Positions 19,509-27,970 of a stretch of 32,298 nt of DNA are shown one piece after another. Source of the stretch: JBBCJT01 sp037190665 (GTDB taxonomy: Bacteria > Pseudomonadota > Alphaproteobacteria > Acetobacterales > Acetobacteraceae); NCBI GenBank assembly GCA_037190665.1, contig JBBCJT010000118.1, forward strand, positions 1 through 32,298, given 5' to 3'. The notes under the pieces were generated by a model that worked only from the letters and a program-made list of their open reading frames with translations, made no database searches and was not told the origin of the DNA. A program made the position numbers and the translations under genes. Every line of letters starts with the position of its first letter. Positions within the stretch are counted from its first letter, which is position 1.

Positions 19509-20141
19509 CTACCGGCCAAGGAGCCTGCGCCAGAATCCGCCCGTGCGGGCCGCGCCGTAGGTCACGTGCGGCCGGCTGGCGGGCGGGCGCAGGGCGTTGC
19601 TCAGCAGATACCGCCCGGCATCCCGCGCGGCGATGCGCTGGATCTGGAAGGCCAGGACCTGCGCGTTGTCTTCCCCGGCCGGGGAAAGCGTCGCGGCCAG
19701 CGCCTGCGCGCCGGCGAAATCCTGCATCCGGCGCAGGATGTCGATCACCCGCAGGGTGCCCCGCTCGTCCGGTGCCAGGGCGAGGAAGGCCGCGGCGGCC
19801 TCCCGCCGGAGCGGTGCGGCATCGGCCCCCGCATCATCGGCCTCCCACGCCGTCTGCAACAGCAGTTCGGCCCGCGCCGCCCCGTCGGCGAGCATGGCGG
19901 CGCGGAGAAAGGGGGAGACAGCGGCGCGATAGGCGGGGGTCTGGACGATAGGCGCCTTGCCGGGGTCGATCCGCGACAGGTCCGGGCCGGCCGCGCCGCA
20001 CTGCCGGCAGACGGCGATCCACCGGCGCAGCGTGCCGCGCGTCGGCTCGCCCGGCCGCAGGTCGAGGTCCGGCCCCAGTTCGGCGGGCGGCGGTCGGAAA
20101 GGCCGCGGCGCCGGCGCACCACAGATCGCGCACGCGCTCAT
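19509..20141 (-). CDS. Small protein with two CxxC pairs, function unknown
   Basis: The 210-residue product has two cysteine pairs near its N-terminus (CAIC at 4-7 and CRQC at 45-48) that could bind a zinc ion, separated by a proline-rich stretch and the LDLRPGEPTRGTLRRW segment. The rest is helical and alanine-rich (LLQTAWEADDAGADAAPLRREAAAAFLAL, then VIDILRRMQDFAGAQALA), like a short TPR-type array. The arrangement recalls DUF2225-type proteins, but I am not certain. It overlaps the end of the EAL gene by four bases (ATGA), so it is translationally coupled to a c-di-GMP phosphodiesterase gene. No membrane segment or signal peptide is visible. Confidence 0.72.
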   Translation of the reverse strand: MSACAICGAPAPRPFRPPPAELGPDLDLRPGEPTRGTLRRWIAVCRQCGAAGPDLSRIDPGKAPIVQTPAYRAAVSPFLRAAMLADGAARAELLLQTAWEADDAGADAAPLRREAAAAFLALAPDERGTLRVIDILRRMQDFAGAQALAATLSPAGEDNAQVLAFQIQRIAARDAGRYLLSNALRPPASRPHVTYGAARTGGFWRRLLGR

Positions 20142-21736
20142 GCGCGCGCGGTGGCAGTCCGCCGCTCGGCCTCCTCCGTCAGGCGATCCGTCAGTTCCGG
20201 CAGCGTCATGGGGTGGCCGTAGAGCCAGCCCTGATGCCAGGGCACGCCGCGCTCGGCGAAGAAGCGCGCCTGCAGTTCCGTCTCCACGCCTTCGGCCACC
20301 ACGGCGAGGTTGAGCTTTGCGGCGAGGGCGATGATCTCCGGCACCACCGCCTCGCGCGGCGATCCGGTGCCGATCGCCTCGGTGAAGCTGCGGTCGAGCT
20401 TGACCATGTCCACCTTCAGCGCGGTGACGGTGGCGATGTTGGAATACCCCATGCCGAAATCGTCCAGCGCCACCGAGATGCCGAGCGCGCGCAGCCGCTC
20501 GATCGCGGGGGCGGCCATGGCGGGATCGGGCGCGTGACGCTCCGTCAGCTCCAGCATGATCTGGCTGGGCGAGGCGCACACGTCGAGCAGGATGCGCAGC
20601 GCGTCCGTCAGGCCGGGGTCGGCGATATCCGCGGCGGTGACGTTGAAGCTGATCCGGAAGCGCGGGCGGGCGTGCAGCAGCGGCCCGACCTCCCGCGCCG
20701 CCGCGCGCATCACCGCGCGCAGCAGGCCGAGGCTGAGCCCGTTCCGGATCGCCGCATCCGCGACCGTCTCCGGCGGCACCGGCCGGCCGTCGAGCGTGAG
20801 CCGCAGCAGCGCCTCCGCGCCCACCGTCCGGCCCTGAACCGCGTCGATCATCGGCTGGTAGAGAAGCTGGACGCGCTCATTGTGAAGGGCGGTGCGCAGG
20901 CGGCGAGGGAATGCCTGCGCACGGCGCATCAGCGCGAGGATCGCCACGCCGATGGAACCGCCCGCCACGCCGCCCACCAGCGTGCTGAACCCGACCAGGA
21001 TCAGCCCGTCCTCACGCAGGGCGGATTCGCTGATGCCGGCGGCGACGCAGATGACGCTCTCGATCCCGCAGCCGGCAGCCAGCCGCGTGTCCCCGCGCCG
21101 GATCTCGCTGCCGGCCTGCGCTTCCGCGTAGGTGACGGACAGGTTATCGCCGCGCGTTTCGACGAAGCGGCGGCCCTCGTGGTCCACCAGCATCGTGCTG
21201 GCCTGCGCGCCGGGGCCGACGACGCCCTCATAGCTTCGCGGGTCGATGACGACGTTCGCGTCGCCCTCGCTGACGATCACCGCCGACTGACCCGGCGCGA
21301 TCAGCAGGTCGAGCGAGGTATAGACGCGGTAGCGGCCCTCGATCACCAGATCGGGCCGGTCCGGATAGGTGTAGGGCTCGTCCAGCACGCCCAGCGTGCC
21401 GCTGCAGATCAGCTTGCCGTCGCTCAGCCGGCCCACGTCCTTGATCGCGCGCGACTGGAAGGCGAGCCGCCGCAGCAGGGCGATGTCATCCGCCGTGCAG
21501 GGTGCCGCGTCGGTCGCGTTCGCCGCCCGGAGCGTGTCGCGGGCTTCCTGATGGATGGTGGACGCCGCGCTCATCAGCCGCTCGGCGTTGTGATGGACGG
21601 CACGCCAGGCGAGCTGGTCGAGCACGTGCAGCGACACCAGCAGCGTGGCGGCCGCCCCCAGCACCACGAGCGCGAGAATGATGACGATGGCGCGTGGCTG
21701 TGAAACCAGCGAACGCAGCTCGGTCCCCGCCGACAC
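20138..21736 (-). CDS. CSS-motif EAL-domain cyclic-di-GMP phosphodiesterase
   Basis: Inner-membrane phosphodiesterase that should hydrolyse c-di-GMP. Membrane helices at about 16-38 and 244-270 enclose a periplasmic domain with four cysteines (80, 111, 223, 230); CSG at 111-113 is a variant of the CSS motif found in redox-controlled PdeC-like enzymes. The cytoplasmic EAL domain keeps the main catalytic signatures: EALLR (308-312), FNVTA with N365, ELTER (396-400), DDFGMGYSN (425-433), VKLD with K446 and AEGVET (481-486). There is no GGDEF domain, so it should be a dedicated hydrolase. The probable start is a GTG at 21736, 12 bases after the glnD stop, without a clear Shine-Dalgarno sequence. 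Confidence 0.9.
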   Translation of the reverse strand: MSAGTELRSLVSQPRAIVIILALVVLGAAATLLVSLHVLDQLAWRAVHHNAERLMSAASTIHQEARDTLRAANATDAAPCTADDIALLRRLAFQSRAIKDVGRLSDGKLICSGTLGVLDEPYTYPDRPDLVIEGRYRVYTSLDLLIAPGQSAVIVSEGDANVVIDPRSYEGVVGPGAQASTMLVDHEGRRFVETRGDNLSVTYAEAQAGSEIRRGDTRLAAGCGIESVICVAAGISESALREDGLILVGFSTLVGGVAGGSIGVAILALMRRAQAFPRRLRTALHNERVQLLYQPMIDAVQGRTVGAEALLRLTLDGRPVPPETVADAAIRNGLSLGLLRAVMRAAAREVGPLLHARPRFRISFNVTAADIADPGLTDALRILLDVCASPSQIMLELTERHAPDPAMAAPAIERLRALGISVALDDFGMGYSNIATVTALKVDMVKLDRSFTEAIGTGSPREAVVPEIIALAAKLNLAVVAEGVETELQARFFAERGVPWHQGWLYGHPMTLPELTDRLTEEAERRTATARA

Positions 21737-21748
21737 TGGCGGCGCCGG

Positions 21749-24538
21749 CTATGCCGCGTCGGCCGCCCGCCGGCGCACGGGAAGCGGTCCAGCGCCGGCG
21801 GTGGTGGTGGCAGGGTCCTCGGGCGAGTGCAGCGCCTCCAGCAGCGCATCGCGCAACTGGGCGAGCTTGCGCTCGTTCTCGATCTTCAGCCCGAACACGT
21901 CCTTCACGTAGAACACGTCCACGGCGCGCACGCCGTAGGTCGTCACGTGCGCGGACGCGATCTGCAGTCCCTGCGCGCTGATGGCGGCGGTCACGTCATG
22001 CAGCAGGCCGGGCCGGTCGCGGCCGTTCACCTCGACCACGGTGTGCGTGTTGGAGGCGTGGTTGTCGATCACCACGCGCGGCGGCACGTGGATCGCGCGC
22101 ATGCGGCCGAAATAGTGCTTGGACACCTTGCGGATTTCGGCCGGCAGCCGGATGCGTCCGGACAGCGCCTGCTCGATCAGCACCGACAGCTTCGCCAGCC
22201 GGTGCGGCGTATCGACCGCACCGCCGGCCGCGTCCTGGATCCAGAACGTGTCGAGCGCCATGCCGTTGGTCAGCGTGTGGATGCGCGCATCCACGATCGA
22301 GGCGCCGGCCACGGCGAGCGCGCCGGCGATGCGGCTGAACAGCCCGGCATGGTCGGCCGCGTAGACCGTGACCTCGGTGACAGCACGAGGCGCGATCACC
22401 TCGGTATGGATGGTCAGCGGCGCGTCCCGCTCGCGCGCGTCGCGGGCCATGCGCGCGTGGCGCGCGTGCGTGGCCGGATCGAAGGACAGCCAGTAGCCGG
22501 GATAGCCGAGGCCCTGGAACCAGGCGATGTCCTCCGGCGTCCAGCCGGCCAGCATCGCCGCGGCGGCATCCTTCGCGCGCGCGACGCGCGTGTCGCGCTC
22601 GCTGGTGGACAGCCCGCCGGCCAGCACTTCCAGCACGCGGCTGTACAGCTCGCGCAGCAGCGTCGCCTTCCAGCCGTTCCAGACCCGCGCGCTGACCGCG
22701 CGCATGTCGGCCACCGTCACCACGAGCAGCAGCCGCAGCCGTTCCGGCGACTGGATCGTGTCGGCGAGGTCGAGGATGGTCTTCGGATCGTCGATGTCGC
22801 GCTTGAAGGCGGTCTGCGACAGCAGCAGGTGGTGCAGCACCAGCCAGGAGACGGTCTCGGTCTCCTCCGCCGTCAGCCCCAGCCGCGGGCAGACGGCCTG
22901 CGCCACCTCCGCGCCGAGTTCGGAGTGATCGCCGCCGCGCCCCTTGGCGATGTCGTGCAGCAGCATCGCGACATACAGCGCGCGGCGGGATTGGAGCTGG
23001 CCGATCAGGCTGCTGGCGATGGGAGCGATCTCGGCAAGCTCGCCGACCTCCAGCGCGTTCAGCACCTTCACCGCCTCGATCGTGTGCTCGTCCACGGTGA
23101 AGACGTGATAGGTGTCGAACTGCATCTGGCCGACGATGCGGGCCCAGTCCGGCAGGAAGCGGCTGAGGATCCCGGCCTCGTTCAGCACCCGCATCCACTT
23201 GCTGCCGTCATGGCGGCCGGCCAGCAGATCGAGGAACAGCCGGTTCGCTTCGGGGTCGTTGCGCAGGCCCACGGCGCGGCGCTCGTGGCGGATCAGCGCG
23301 CGCATCGCAAGCGGATGCAGCTCCAGCCCGCGGTCGCGCGCGATCTGCAGGATGCGGAACATCTGGATCGGCTGGCGGTGGAACTCGCGCCCCGGCGCGG
23401 AGAGCAGCTTGCCGTCCGCGAGCACGAAGCCGGCGGCGGTGATCTCCTCGTCCGTCTCCTTGGTGATGGCGGGCGGGCCCATCGCCGCGCGGATCAGCGC
23501 GGGTTCCAGCACGCGCGTCAGCCGCGAGACGTCGCGCACGGTCAGGAAGTAGTGGCGCATGAAGCGTTCCACGCCTTCCTGGCGGCCGTGCCGCGTGTAG
23601 CCCATGCGCGCGCCCACGACCGGCTGCAGGTCGAAGGTCAGCCGTTCCTCGGCGCGGCCGGCGACGTAGTGCAGGTGGAAGCGCACGGTCCACAGGAATT
23701 CCCACGCGCGGCGGATCGCCCGCGCCTCGGAGGCGAGCAGCATCTCGCCGGCCGGGCCCTTCGGATCGGCGAGTTCCGCCATCGTCTGGGTGTCGAACAG
23801 GTAGCGCGAGATCCAGTACAGCGTCTGCAGGTCGCGCAGTCCGCCACGGCCTTCCTTGACGTTGGGCTCGACGACGTAGGGGCTGTCGCCGAAGCGGCGG
23901 TGCCGCGCGGCGCGCTCGGACTGCTTGGCGGCGATGTAGGGGCCGGCGGCATCGACGCGGCAGGCGGCGCGGAAGGCATCGTGGAAGCTGTCGAACAGCG
24001 CCGCGTCCCCGGCGATCGGCCGCGCATCCAGCAGCGAGGTGCGCACGGTGTGATCGCCGTCGGATTCCGTGAGGCAGTCGGGGATCGAACGGGTCGCGTG
24101 GCCGACCTTCAGGCCGAGATCCCACAGGAAGTAGAGCATGAACTCGACCGCGCGCAGCGTGCGCGGATCGGGTTCGTCCGGCGTGAGGAACAGCAGGTCG
24201 ATGTCGCTGAACGGCGCCAGCACGCCGCGCCCGTAGCCGCCGGTCGCGGCCACCGCGAGCCGGTCGGGCACGTCGGCGATGACGGTGCGGGTGGTGTAGT
24301 CGAACAGCGCCGCGAGCAGCCCGTCCATGAGCTTGCCCAGCCGGCGCGCGGCAATGAGCCCGGTAAGGTGCTCATCCTCGAACGCGGCGCGGATATGCGT
24401 CTGGATCCGCATCAGATGGCGGCGGAACGCAGCCAGGGCGACGTCACGCGGCATGTCGCTGCCGGTGGAAAGGGCCTCCATCAGCACGTCAGCCATCGTG
24501 TCGTTCGTCGCTTCGGCGGTCCCCGAAAATGGCGTCAT
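21749..24538 (-). CDS. glnD: Bifunctional [protein-PII] uridylyltransferase/uridylyl-removing enzyme
   Basis: GlnD senses glutamine and attaches or removes UMP on PII proteins, setting nitrogen metabolism. The 929-residue product has all domains: nucleotidyltransferase with GGYGRG (100-105) and SDIDLL (D112, D114), the NVKEGRGGLRDLQ helper region near 226-238, HD domain for removal with H485 and HD at 528-529 (LLHDIAKGRGGDHSE), and two C-terminal ACT domains (about 719-790 and 833-905) that bind glutamine. The ATG overlaps the mutS stop by four bases (ATGA). The length is close to the family norm of about 890-930. Confidence 0.97.
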   Translation of the reverse strand: MTPFSGTAEATNDTMADVLMEALSTGSDMPRDVALAAFRRHLMRIQTHIRAAFEDEHLTGLIAARRLGKLMDGLLAALFDYTTRTVIADVPDRLAVAATGGYGRGVLAPFSDIDLLFLTPDEPDPRTLRAVEFMLYFLWDLGLKVGHATRSIPDCLTESDGDHTVRTSLLDARPIAGDAALFDSFHDAFRAACRVDAAGPYIAAKQSERAARHRRFGDSPYVVEPNVKEGRGGLRDLQTLYWISRYLFDTQTMAELADPKGPAGEMLLASEARAIRRAWEFLWTVRFHLHYVAGRAEERLTFDLQPVVGARMGYTRHGRQEGVERFMRHYFLTVRDVSRLTRVLEPALIRAAMGPPAITKETDEEITAAGFVLADGKLLSAPGREFHRQPIQMFRILQIARDRGLELHPLAMRALIRHERRAVGLRNDPEANRLFLDLLAGRHDGSKWMRVLNEAGILSRFLPDWARIVGQMQFDTYHVFTVDEHTIEAVKVLNALEVGELAEIAPIASSLIGQLQSRRALYVAMLLHDIAKGRGGDHSELGAEVAQAVCPRLGLTAEETETVSWLVLHHLLLSQTAFKRDIDDPKTILDLADTIQSPERLRLLLVVTVADMRAVSARVWNGWKATLLRELYSRVLEVLAGGLSTSERDTRVARAKDAAAAMLAGWTPEDIAWFQGLGYPGYWLSFDPATHARHARMARDARERDAPLTIHTEVIAPRAVTEVTVYAADHAGLFSRIAGALAVAGASIVDARIHTLTNGMALDTFWIQDAAGGAVDTPHRLAKLSVLIEQALSGRIRLPAEIRKVSKHYFGRMRAIHVPPRVVIDNHASNTHTVVEVNGRDRPGLLHDVTAAISAQGLQIASAHVTTYGVRAVDVFYVKDVFGLKIENERKLAQLRDALLEALHSPEDPATTTAGAGPLPVRRRAADAA

Positions 24539-27132
24539 TCACCTAATGGTAGATCGGCTTTTGCGTCTGAAGGAAGCAGTGCCTTCAACCGGTAGAGAAT
24601 TTCAAGCGCCTCGCGTGGCGCGAGGGTATCTGGATCGAGAGAGTCAACTTCAGCGTGCAACGGGTCCTGCGTCGGCGGCGGGCGGGAGGCGGCGGCGAAC
24701 AGCGGCATGTCCTCGCCCACGCCGCCGCCACGGCGCTCCAGTTCCGCCAGCAGCCGCGCGGCCCGGGCGACCACGGGGGCCGGCACGCCGGCGAGGCGCG
24801 CGACGTGCACGCCGAAGCTCTTCCCGCCCGCGCCCTCGGCGACCTCGTGCAGGAACACCACCTGCCCCTTCCACTCCTTCACCGTCATCGTATGCGGCCG
24901 CATGCGGGGCAGACGCCCGGTGAGGCCGGCCAGTTCGTGGAAGTGTGTGGCGAAGATGGTGCGGCAGCGATGCGCGTCGTGCAGTGCTTCCAGCACCGCC
25001 CAAGCGATCGCGAGCCCGTCCCACGTCGCGGTGCCGCGGCCGATCTCGTCCACGATGACGAAGGAGCGCGGCCCCGCCTGATGCAGGATCGCCGCCGTCT
25101 CCGTCATCTCGACCATGAAGGTCGAACGCCCGCGCGCGAGCTCGTCCTGCGCGCCGACGCGGGAGAACAGCCGGTCCGCAGCCCCGATGCGCGCCTCGGC
25201 GGCCGGCACCGGCAGCCCCGACTGGGCGAGCACGAGCATCAGCGCGTTCTGCCGCAGGAAGGTGGACTTGCCGGCCATGTTGGGGCCGGTCAGCAGCATC
25301 ACGCGGCGGTCGCCCGACAGGTCGCAGCGGTTCGGCACGAAGGACGCGCCCGGCGGCAGTGCGGCTTCCACCACCGGATGGCGGCCGCCGTCGATCACGA
25401 AGTCGGTGCCGCCCGTCACCTCCGGCCGGCACCAGCGCCCGCCCGCGGCGCGCGCGGCGGCCGACTGGGCGACGTCGAGCACCGCCAGCGCCTCGGCCGC
25501 GCCGGCGATCGCCTCGGCATGGTCGAGAGCGCGGGCGATCAGCGCGGCCACCACCACCCGCTCGCGCGCCACCGCGCGGTCCGCCGCCTCCGAGATGCGC
25601 CGGTCGAGATCGGCCAGTTCCGCGGTGCTGAAGCGCGCGCCGTTGGCCATGGCCTGCCGCAGTGTCAGGTCCGGGTGCGCGCGCAGCGTTTCCACCCCGG
25701 CCTGCGGCGCCTCGATCACATAGCCCAGGGCGGCGTGGTGGCGGATCTTGATCGAGGCGACGCCGTAGCGCTGGGCGTAGTCGAGCTGCATGCCCGCGAT
25801 CACCTGCCGCGCCTCGTCGCGCAGCCGGCGCTGGCCGTCGAGTTCGCCGTCATAGCCGGCGCGGATCGCGCCCTCCTCGTCGGCACGCGCGGGCAGCGCA
25901 TCGGCGAGCGCGCGGGTCAGCTCGTCGGCGAGGCCGGGGTCGAGGCTGAACGCGGCGCGGGCGGCGGCGAGTTCGCGCGGCAGGTTCTCGCCCAGCGCGG
26001 CGGCCGCCTCGGCGGCGGCATGCAGCCCGTCGCGCAGCGCGGCCAGCTCCCGCGCGCCGCCGCGCCCGAGGGAGAGGCGGCCGAGGGCGCGGGACATGTC
26101 CGGCGCACGGCGCAGCGCCGCCCGCAATGCCGCGAGGCCGGGTGCCGCGATCAGGTGCCCCCACGCATCCTGCCGGGGGGCGATGGCGGCGGGATCGGTC
26201 AGCGGTGCGGCGAGCCGCGCGGCGAGCAGCCGGGCCCCGGCCGCGCTCAGCGTGCGGTCGACGGCGGCGAACAGGGTGTGGCGCGCGTCGCCGTCCCGCG
26301 CGGCGAGCAGTTCGAGGCTGGACCGCGTCGCCGCGTCCATCGCCATCGTGCCGTCGCCCGACGGCACGGGCCGGGACAGGCGCGGCAGCTTCCCGGCCTG
26401 CGTGGAGCGCACGTAGTCGAGCGCGAGGGCGGCCGCCTGCGCCTCCTCGTGCTCGAAGCTGCCGAAGGCGTCGAGGCTCGCCGCACCGAACGCCTCCGCG
26501 AGCCGGCGGCGGGACTGGTCGGGCGGAGAGGGGTCGCGCGCCGGCGCGCGGCGGGAGGCGAAGGGCTCCTCGATCGTCAGCGAGTCAGGCGCGACGATCT
26601 CCGCCGGGTCGAGTCGGCCCAGCAGGGCGTTGAGGTCGGCTGGCGCCGTCGCGGCGGTCTCGAAGGCGCCGGTCGAGACGTCGAGCCACGCCGCGCCGAT
26701 CCGCTCCCGCCCGGCGGCCAGCGCCACCAGCAGGTTGGGGCGCGCGCGGTCGAGCAACGCGTCCTCCGTCAGCGTGCCGGGGGTGACGAGGCGCACCACC
26801 TCGCGGCGGATCGGCGCGCGGCGCGCCTTGGCCTCGGCCGGGGTCTCGAGCTGTTCCGCCACGGCGACGCGGAAGCCGCGCCGGATCAGCCGCAGCAGGT
26901 ACGCCTCGGCCGCGTGCGCGGGCACGCCGCACATCGGGATCGGCTGGCCCGCATGCTCGCCGCGATGGGTCAGCGCGATGTCGAGTGCGGCGGAGGCCGC
27001 CTCGGCGTCGGCGAAGAACAGCTCGTAGAAATCGCCCATGCGGAAGAAGACGATCGCATCGGGATGGGCGGCCTTGGCTGCGAACCAGGCTGCCATGGCG
27101 GGCGAGGCGCCATCCGGCGGCGGAATCGTCAT
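24535..27132 (-). CDS. mutS: DNA mismatch repair protein MutS
   Basis: MutS recognises mismatches and small loops and starts repair with MutL. The 865-residue product has the N-terminal mismatch-binding element FFRMGDFYELFF (about residues 29-40; the Phe and Glu of the FxE contact are present), connector, lever and clamp regions, and the ABC-type ATPase with TGPNMAGKST near residue 612, FMVEMTETAAIL, VDEIGRGTATWDGLAIAWAVLE and the ATHFHEL switch. The ATG at 27132 gives the family N-terminus. It is the first gene of the mutS-glnD-EAL unit. No strong Shine-Dalgarno sequence is seen, only GAGG four bases before the ATG. Confidence 0.97.
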   Translation of the reverse strand: MTIPPPDGASPAMAAWFAAKAAHPDAIVFFRMGDFYELFFADAEAASAALDIALTHRGEHAGQPIPMCGVPAHAAEAYLLRLIRRGFRVAVAEQLETPAEAKARRAPIRREVVRLVTPGTLTEDALLDRARPNLLVALAAGRERIGAAWLDVSTGAFETAATAPADLNALLGRLDPAEIVAPDSLTIEEPFASRRAPARDPSPPDQSRRRLAEAFGAASLDAFGSFEHEEAQAAALALDYVRSTQAGKLPRLSRPVPSGDGTMAMDAATRSSLELLAARDGDARHTLFAAVDRTLSAAGARLLAARLAAPLTDPAAIAPRQDAWGHLIAAPGLAALRAALRRAPDMSRALGRLSLGRGGARELAALRDGLHAAAEAAAALGENLPRELAAARAAFSLDPGLADELTRALADALPARADEEGAIRAGYDGELDGQRRLRDEARQVIAGMQLDYAQRYGVASIKIRHHAALGYVIEAPQAGVETLRAHPDLTLRQAMANGARFSTAELADLDRRISEAADRAVARERVVVAALIARALDHAEAIAGAAEALAVLDVAQSAAARAAGGRWCRPEVTGGTDFVIDGGRHPVVEAALPPGASFVPNRCDLSGDRRVMLLTGPNMAGKSTFLRQNALMLVLAQSGLPVPAAEARIGAADRLFSRVGAQDELARGRSTFMVEMTETAAILHQAGPRSFVIVDEIGRGTATWDGLAIAWAVLEALHDAHRCRTIFATHFHELAGLTGRLPRMRPHTMTVKEWKGQVVFLHEVAEGAGGKSFGVHVARLAGVPAPVVARAARLLAELERRGGGVGEDMPLFAAASRPPPTQDPLHAEVDSLDPDTLAPREALEILYRLKALLPSDAKADLPLGE

Positions 27133-27138
27133 GGCGCC

Positions 27139-27167
27139 TCGATAGCGGCGAGGCGGAGACTTGTCAG
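27139..27167 (-). promoter_or_regulatory. Candidate promoter giving a leaderless mutS mRNA
   Basis: On the minus strand CTGACA (27167-27162, five of six to -35) and TATCGA (27144-27139, three of six to -10) are 17 bases apart. Six bases then separate the -10 from the A of the mutS ATG, so transcription would begin at or next to the start codon. The -10 is weak; this is inference from spacing. Confidence 0.3.
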
Positions 27168-27323
27168 CGCGGAAGGCGGAAAAGATTCTCGCGCGGCACA
27201 GGCTTTCTGCCCAGAAAACAGGCAGGCGGCCGCTTCAGGTTTTCGCTTGCCACAATCCGCGGCAGCGGACAGAAAAGCGCCCGATGACGGGGGCAACCGT
27301 CACAGGGAGCAACTGCACGTCTG

Positions 27324-27357
27324 ACGACGCATCGCGGATGCCGCGATGCGTCGTTTT
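27324..27357 (+). terminator. Strong hairpin with T-run on the plus strand
   Basis: Arms ACGACGCATCGCGG (27324-27337) and CCGCGATGCGTCGT (27341-27354) form 14 perfect pairs with an ATG loop, then TTTT (27354-27357) on the plus strand. It sits seven bases beyond the stop of the minus-strand XRE gene, so position suggests it ends that gene. But the T-run is oriented for rightward transcription, where no gene is known between 27133 and 27323. Confidence 0.65.
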
Positions 27358-27364
27358 CGTCGGG

Positions 27365-27817
27365 TCAGTTCGTCTTGCGCTCGGCGGCGGCCTGCGCGGC
27401 CAGCGCGCGGGCCATCTGGCTCAAGGCTTCCTGATGCTTCTCGTTGTCGATGGCGGCGAAGTTGCGCGCCAGCTCCAGGCACATGCGCTGCCGGGAGGAC
27501 ATCTCCGGTACGTGGCCCTCGCCGGCCAGACCCTCGAAGAACCAGGAGACCGGCACGCCCAGCACCTGGGCGATCTCGTACAGCCGGCCGGCCGAGATGC
27601 GGTTCAGGCCGCGCTCGTACTTGTGCGCCTGCTGGTAGGTCACGCCGATCATGCGGGCGAGCTGCTGCTGTGACAGACCCATCATGATGCGGCGCTCACG
27701 GATCCGTGTGCCGACATGCCGGTCCGCGTTGCTGGCGCGCATCGGGGAGTGCTGGTCGTCGGTATCGAGTGCTTCCGGGGTCTGCTGATCCATATGTCCG
27801 GCTATGGAGGCTGCCAT
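27365..27817 (-). CDS. XRE-family helix-turn-helix regulator
   Basis: DNA-binding regulator of the Cro/CI (XRE) type that occurs widely in alphaproteobacteria. The 150-residue product has a 35-residue variable N-terminus, then the helix-turn-helix domain at about 36-95: VGTRIRERRIMMGLSQQQLARMIGVTYQQAHKYERG and LNRISAGRLYEIAQVLGVPVSWFFEGL. The C-terminal part (residues 100-150) is helical. AGGAGAG five bases upstream selects the ATG at 27817 over the one at 27898, which would add a glutamine/proline-rich leader. An inverted repeat overlaps the start. The targets are not visible; single-gene unit. Confidence 0.9.
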   Translation of the reverse strand: MAASIAGHMDQQTPEALDTDDQHSPMRASNADRHVGTRIRERRIMMGLSQQQLARMIGVTYQQAHKYERGLNRISAGRLYEIAQVLGVPVSWFFEGLAGEGHVPEMSSRQRMCLELARNFAAIDNEKHQEALSQMARALAAQAAAERKTN

Positions 27818-27819
27818 AG
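27802..27819. promoter_or_regulatory. Inverted repeat over the XRE start codon
   Basis: CTATGG (27802-27807) and CCATAG (27814-27819) form a perfect six-base inverted repeat with six bases between. The right arm contains the start codon of the XRE gene. It could be an autoregulatory operator or an mRNA hairpin covering the start. Chance occurrence is not excluded. Confidence 0.3.
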
Positions 27820-27970
27820 GCCTCTCCTGCGGTTGCTTCTGTAACTGCTCGGCGCGGGGCGCCTGAGACAGCATGCTTCCTACAGGTGGGGGCAACAAGC
27901 CAAGCGATAAACCTGTGATTGCAGACCCCCTGTTGTCCCAGCTAAGTCACTTGCCGGGACCGGCGCGGGA

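Noticed and set aside
19509..20141. Firm assignment to the DUF2225 family
   Set aside because: Two CxxC pairs and a helical tail are suggestive only; a profile search would be needed.
21827..27324. Very long plus-strand frames opposite glnD and mutS (922 and 889 codons)
   Set aside because: Shadow frames with low-complexity His/Arg/Ala/Gly composition and no recognisable motif; glnD and mutS are secure on the minus strand.
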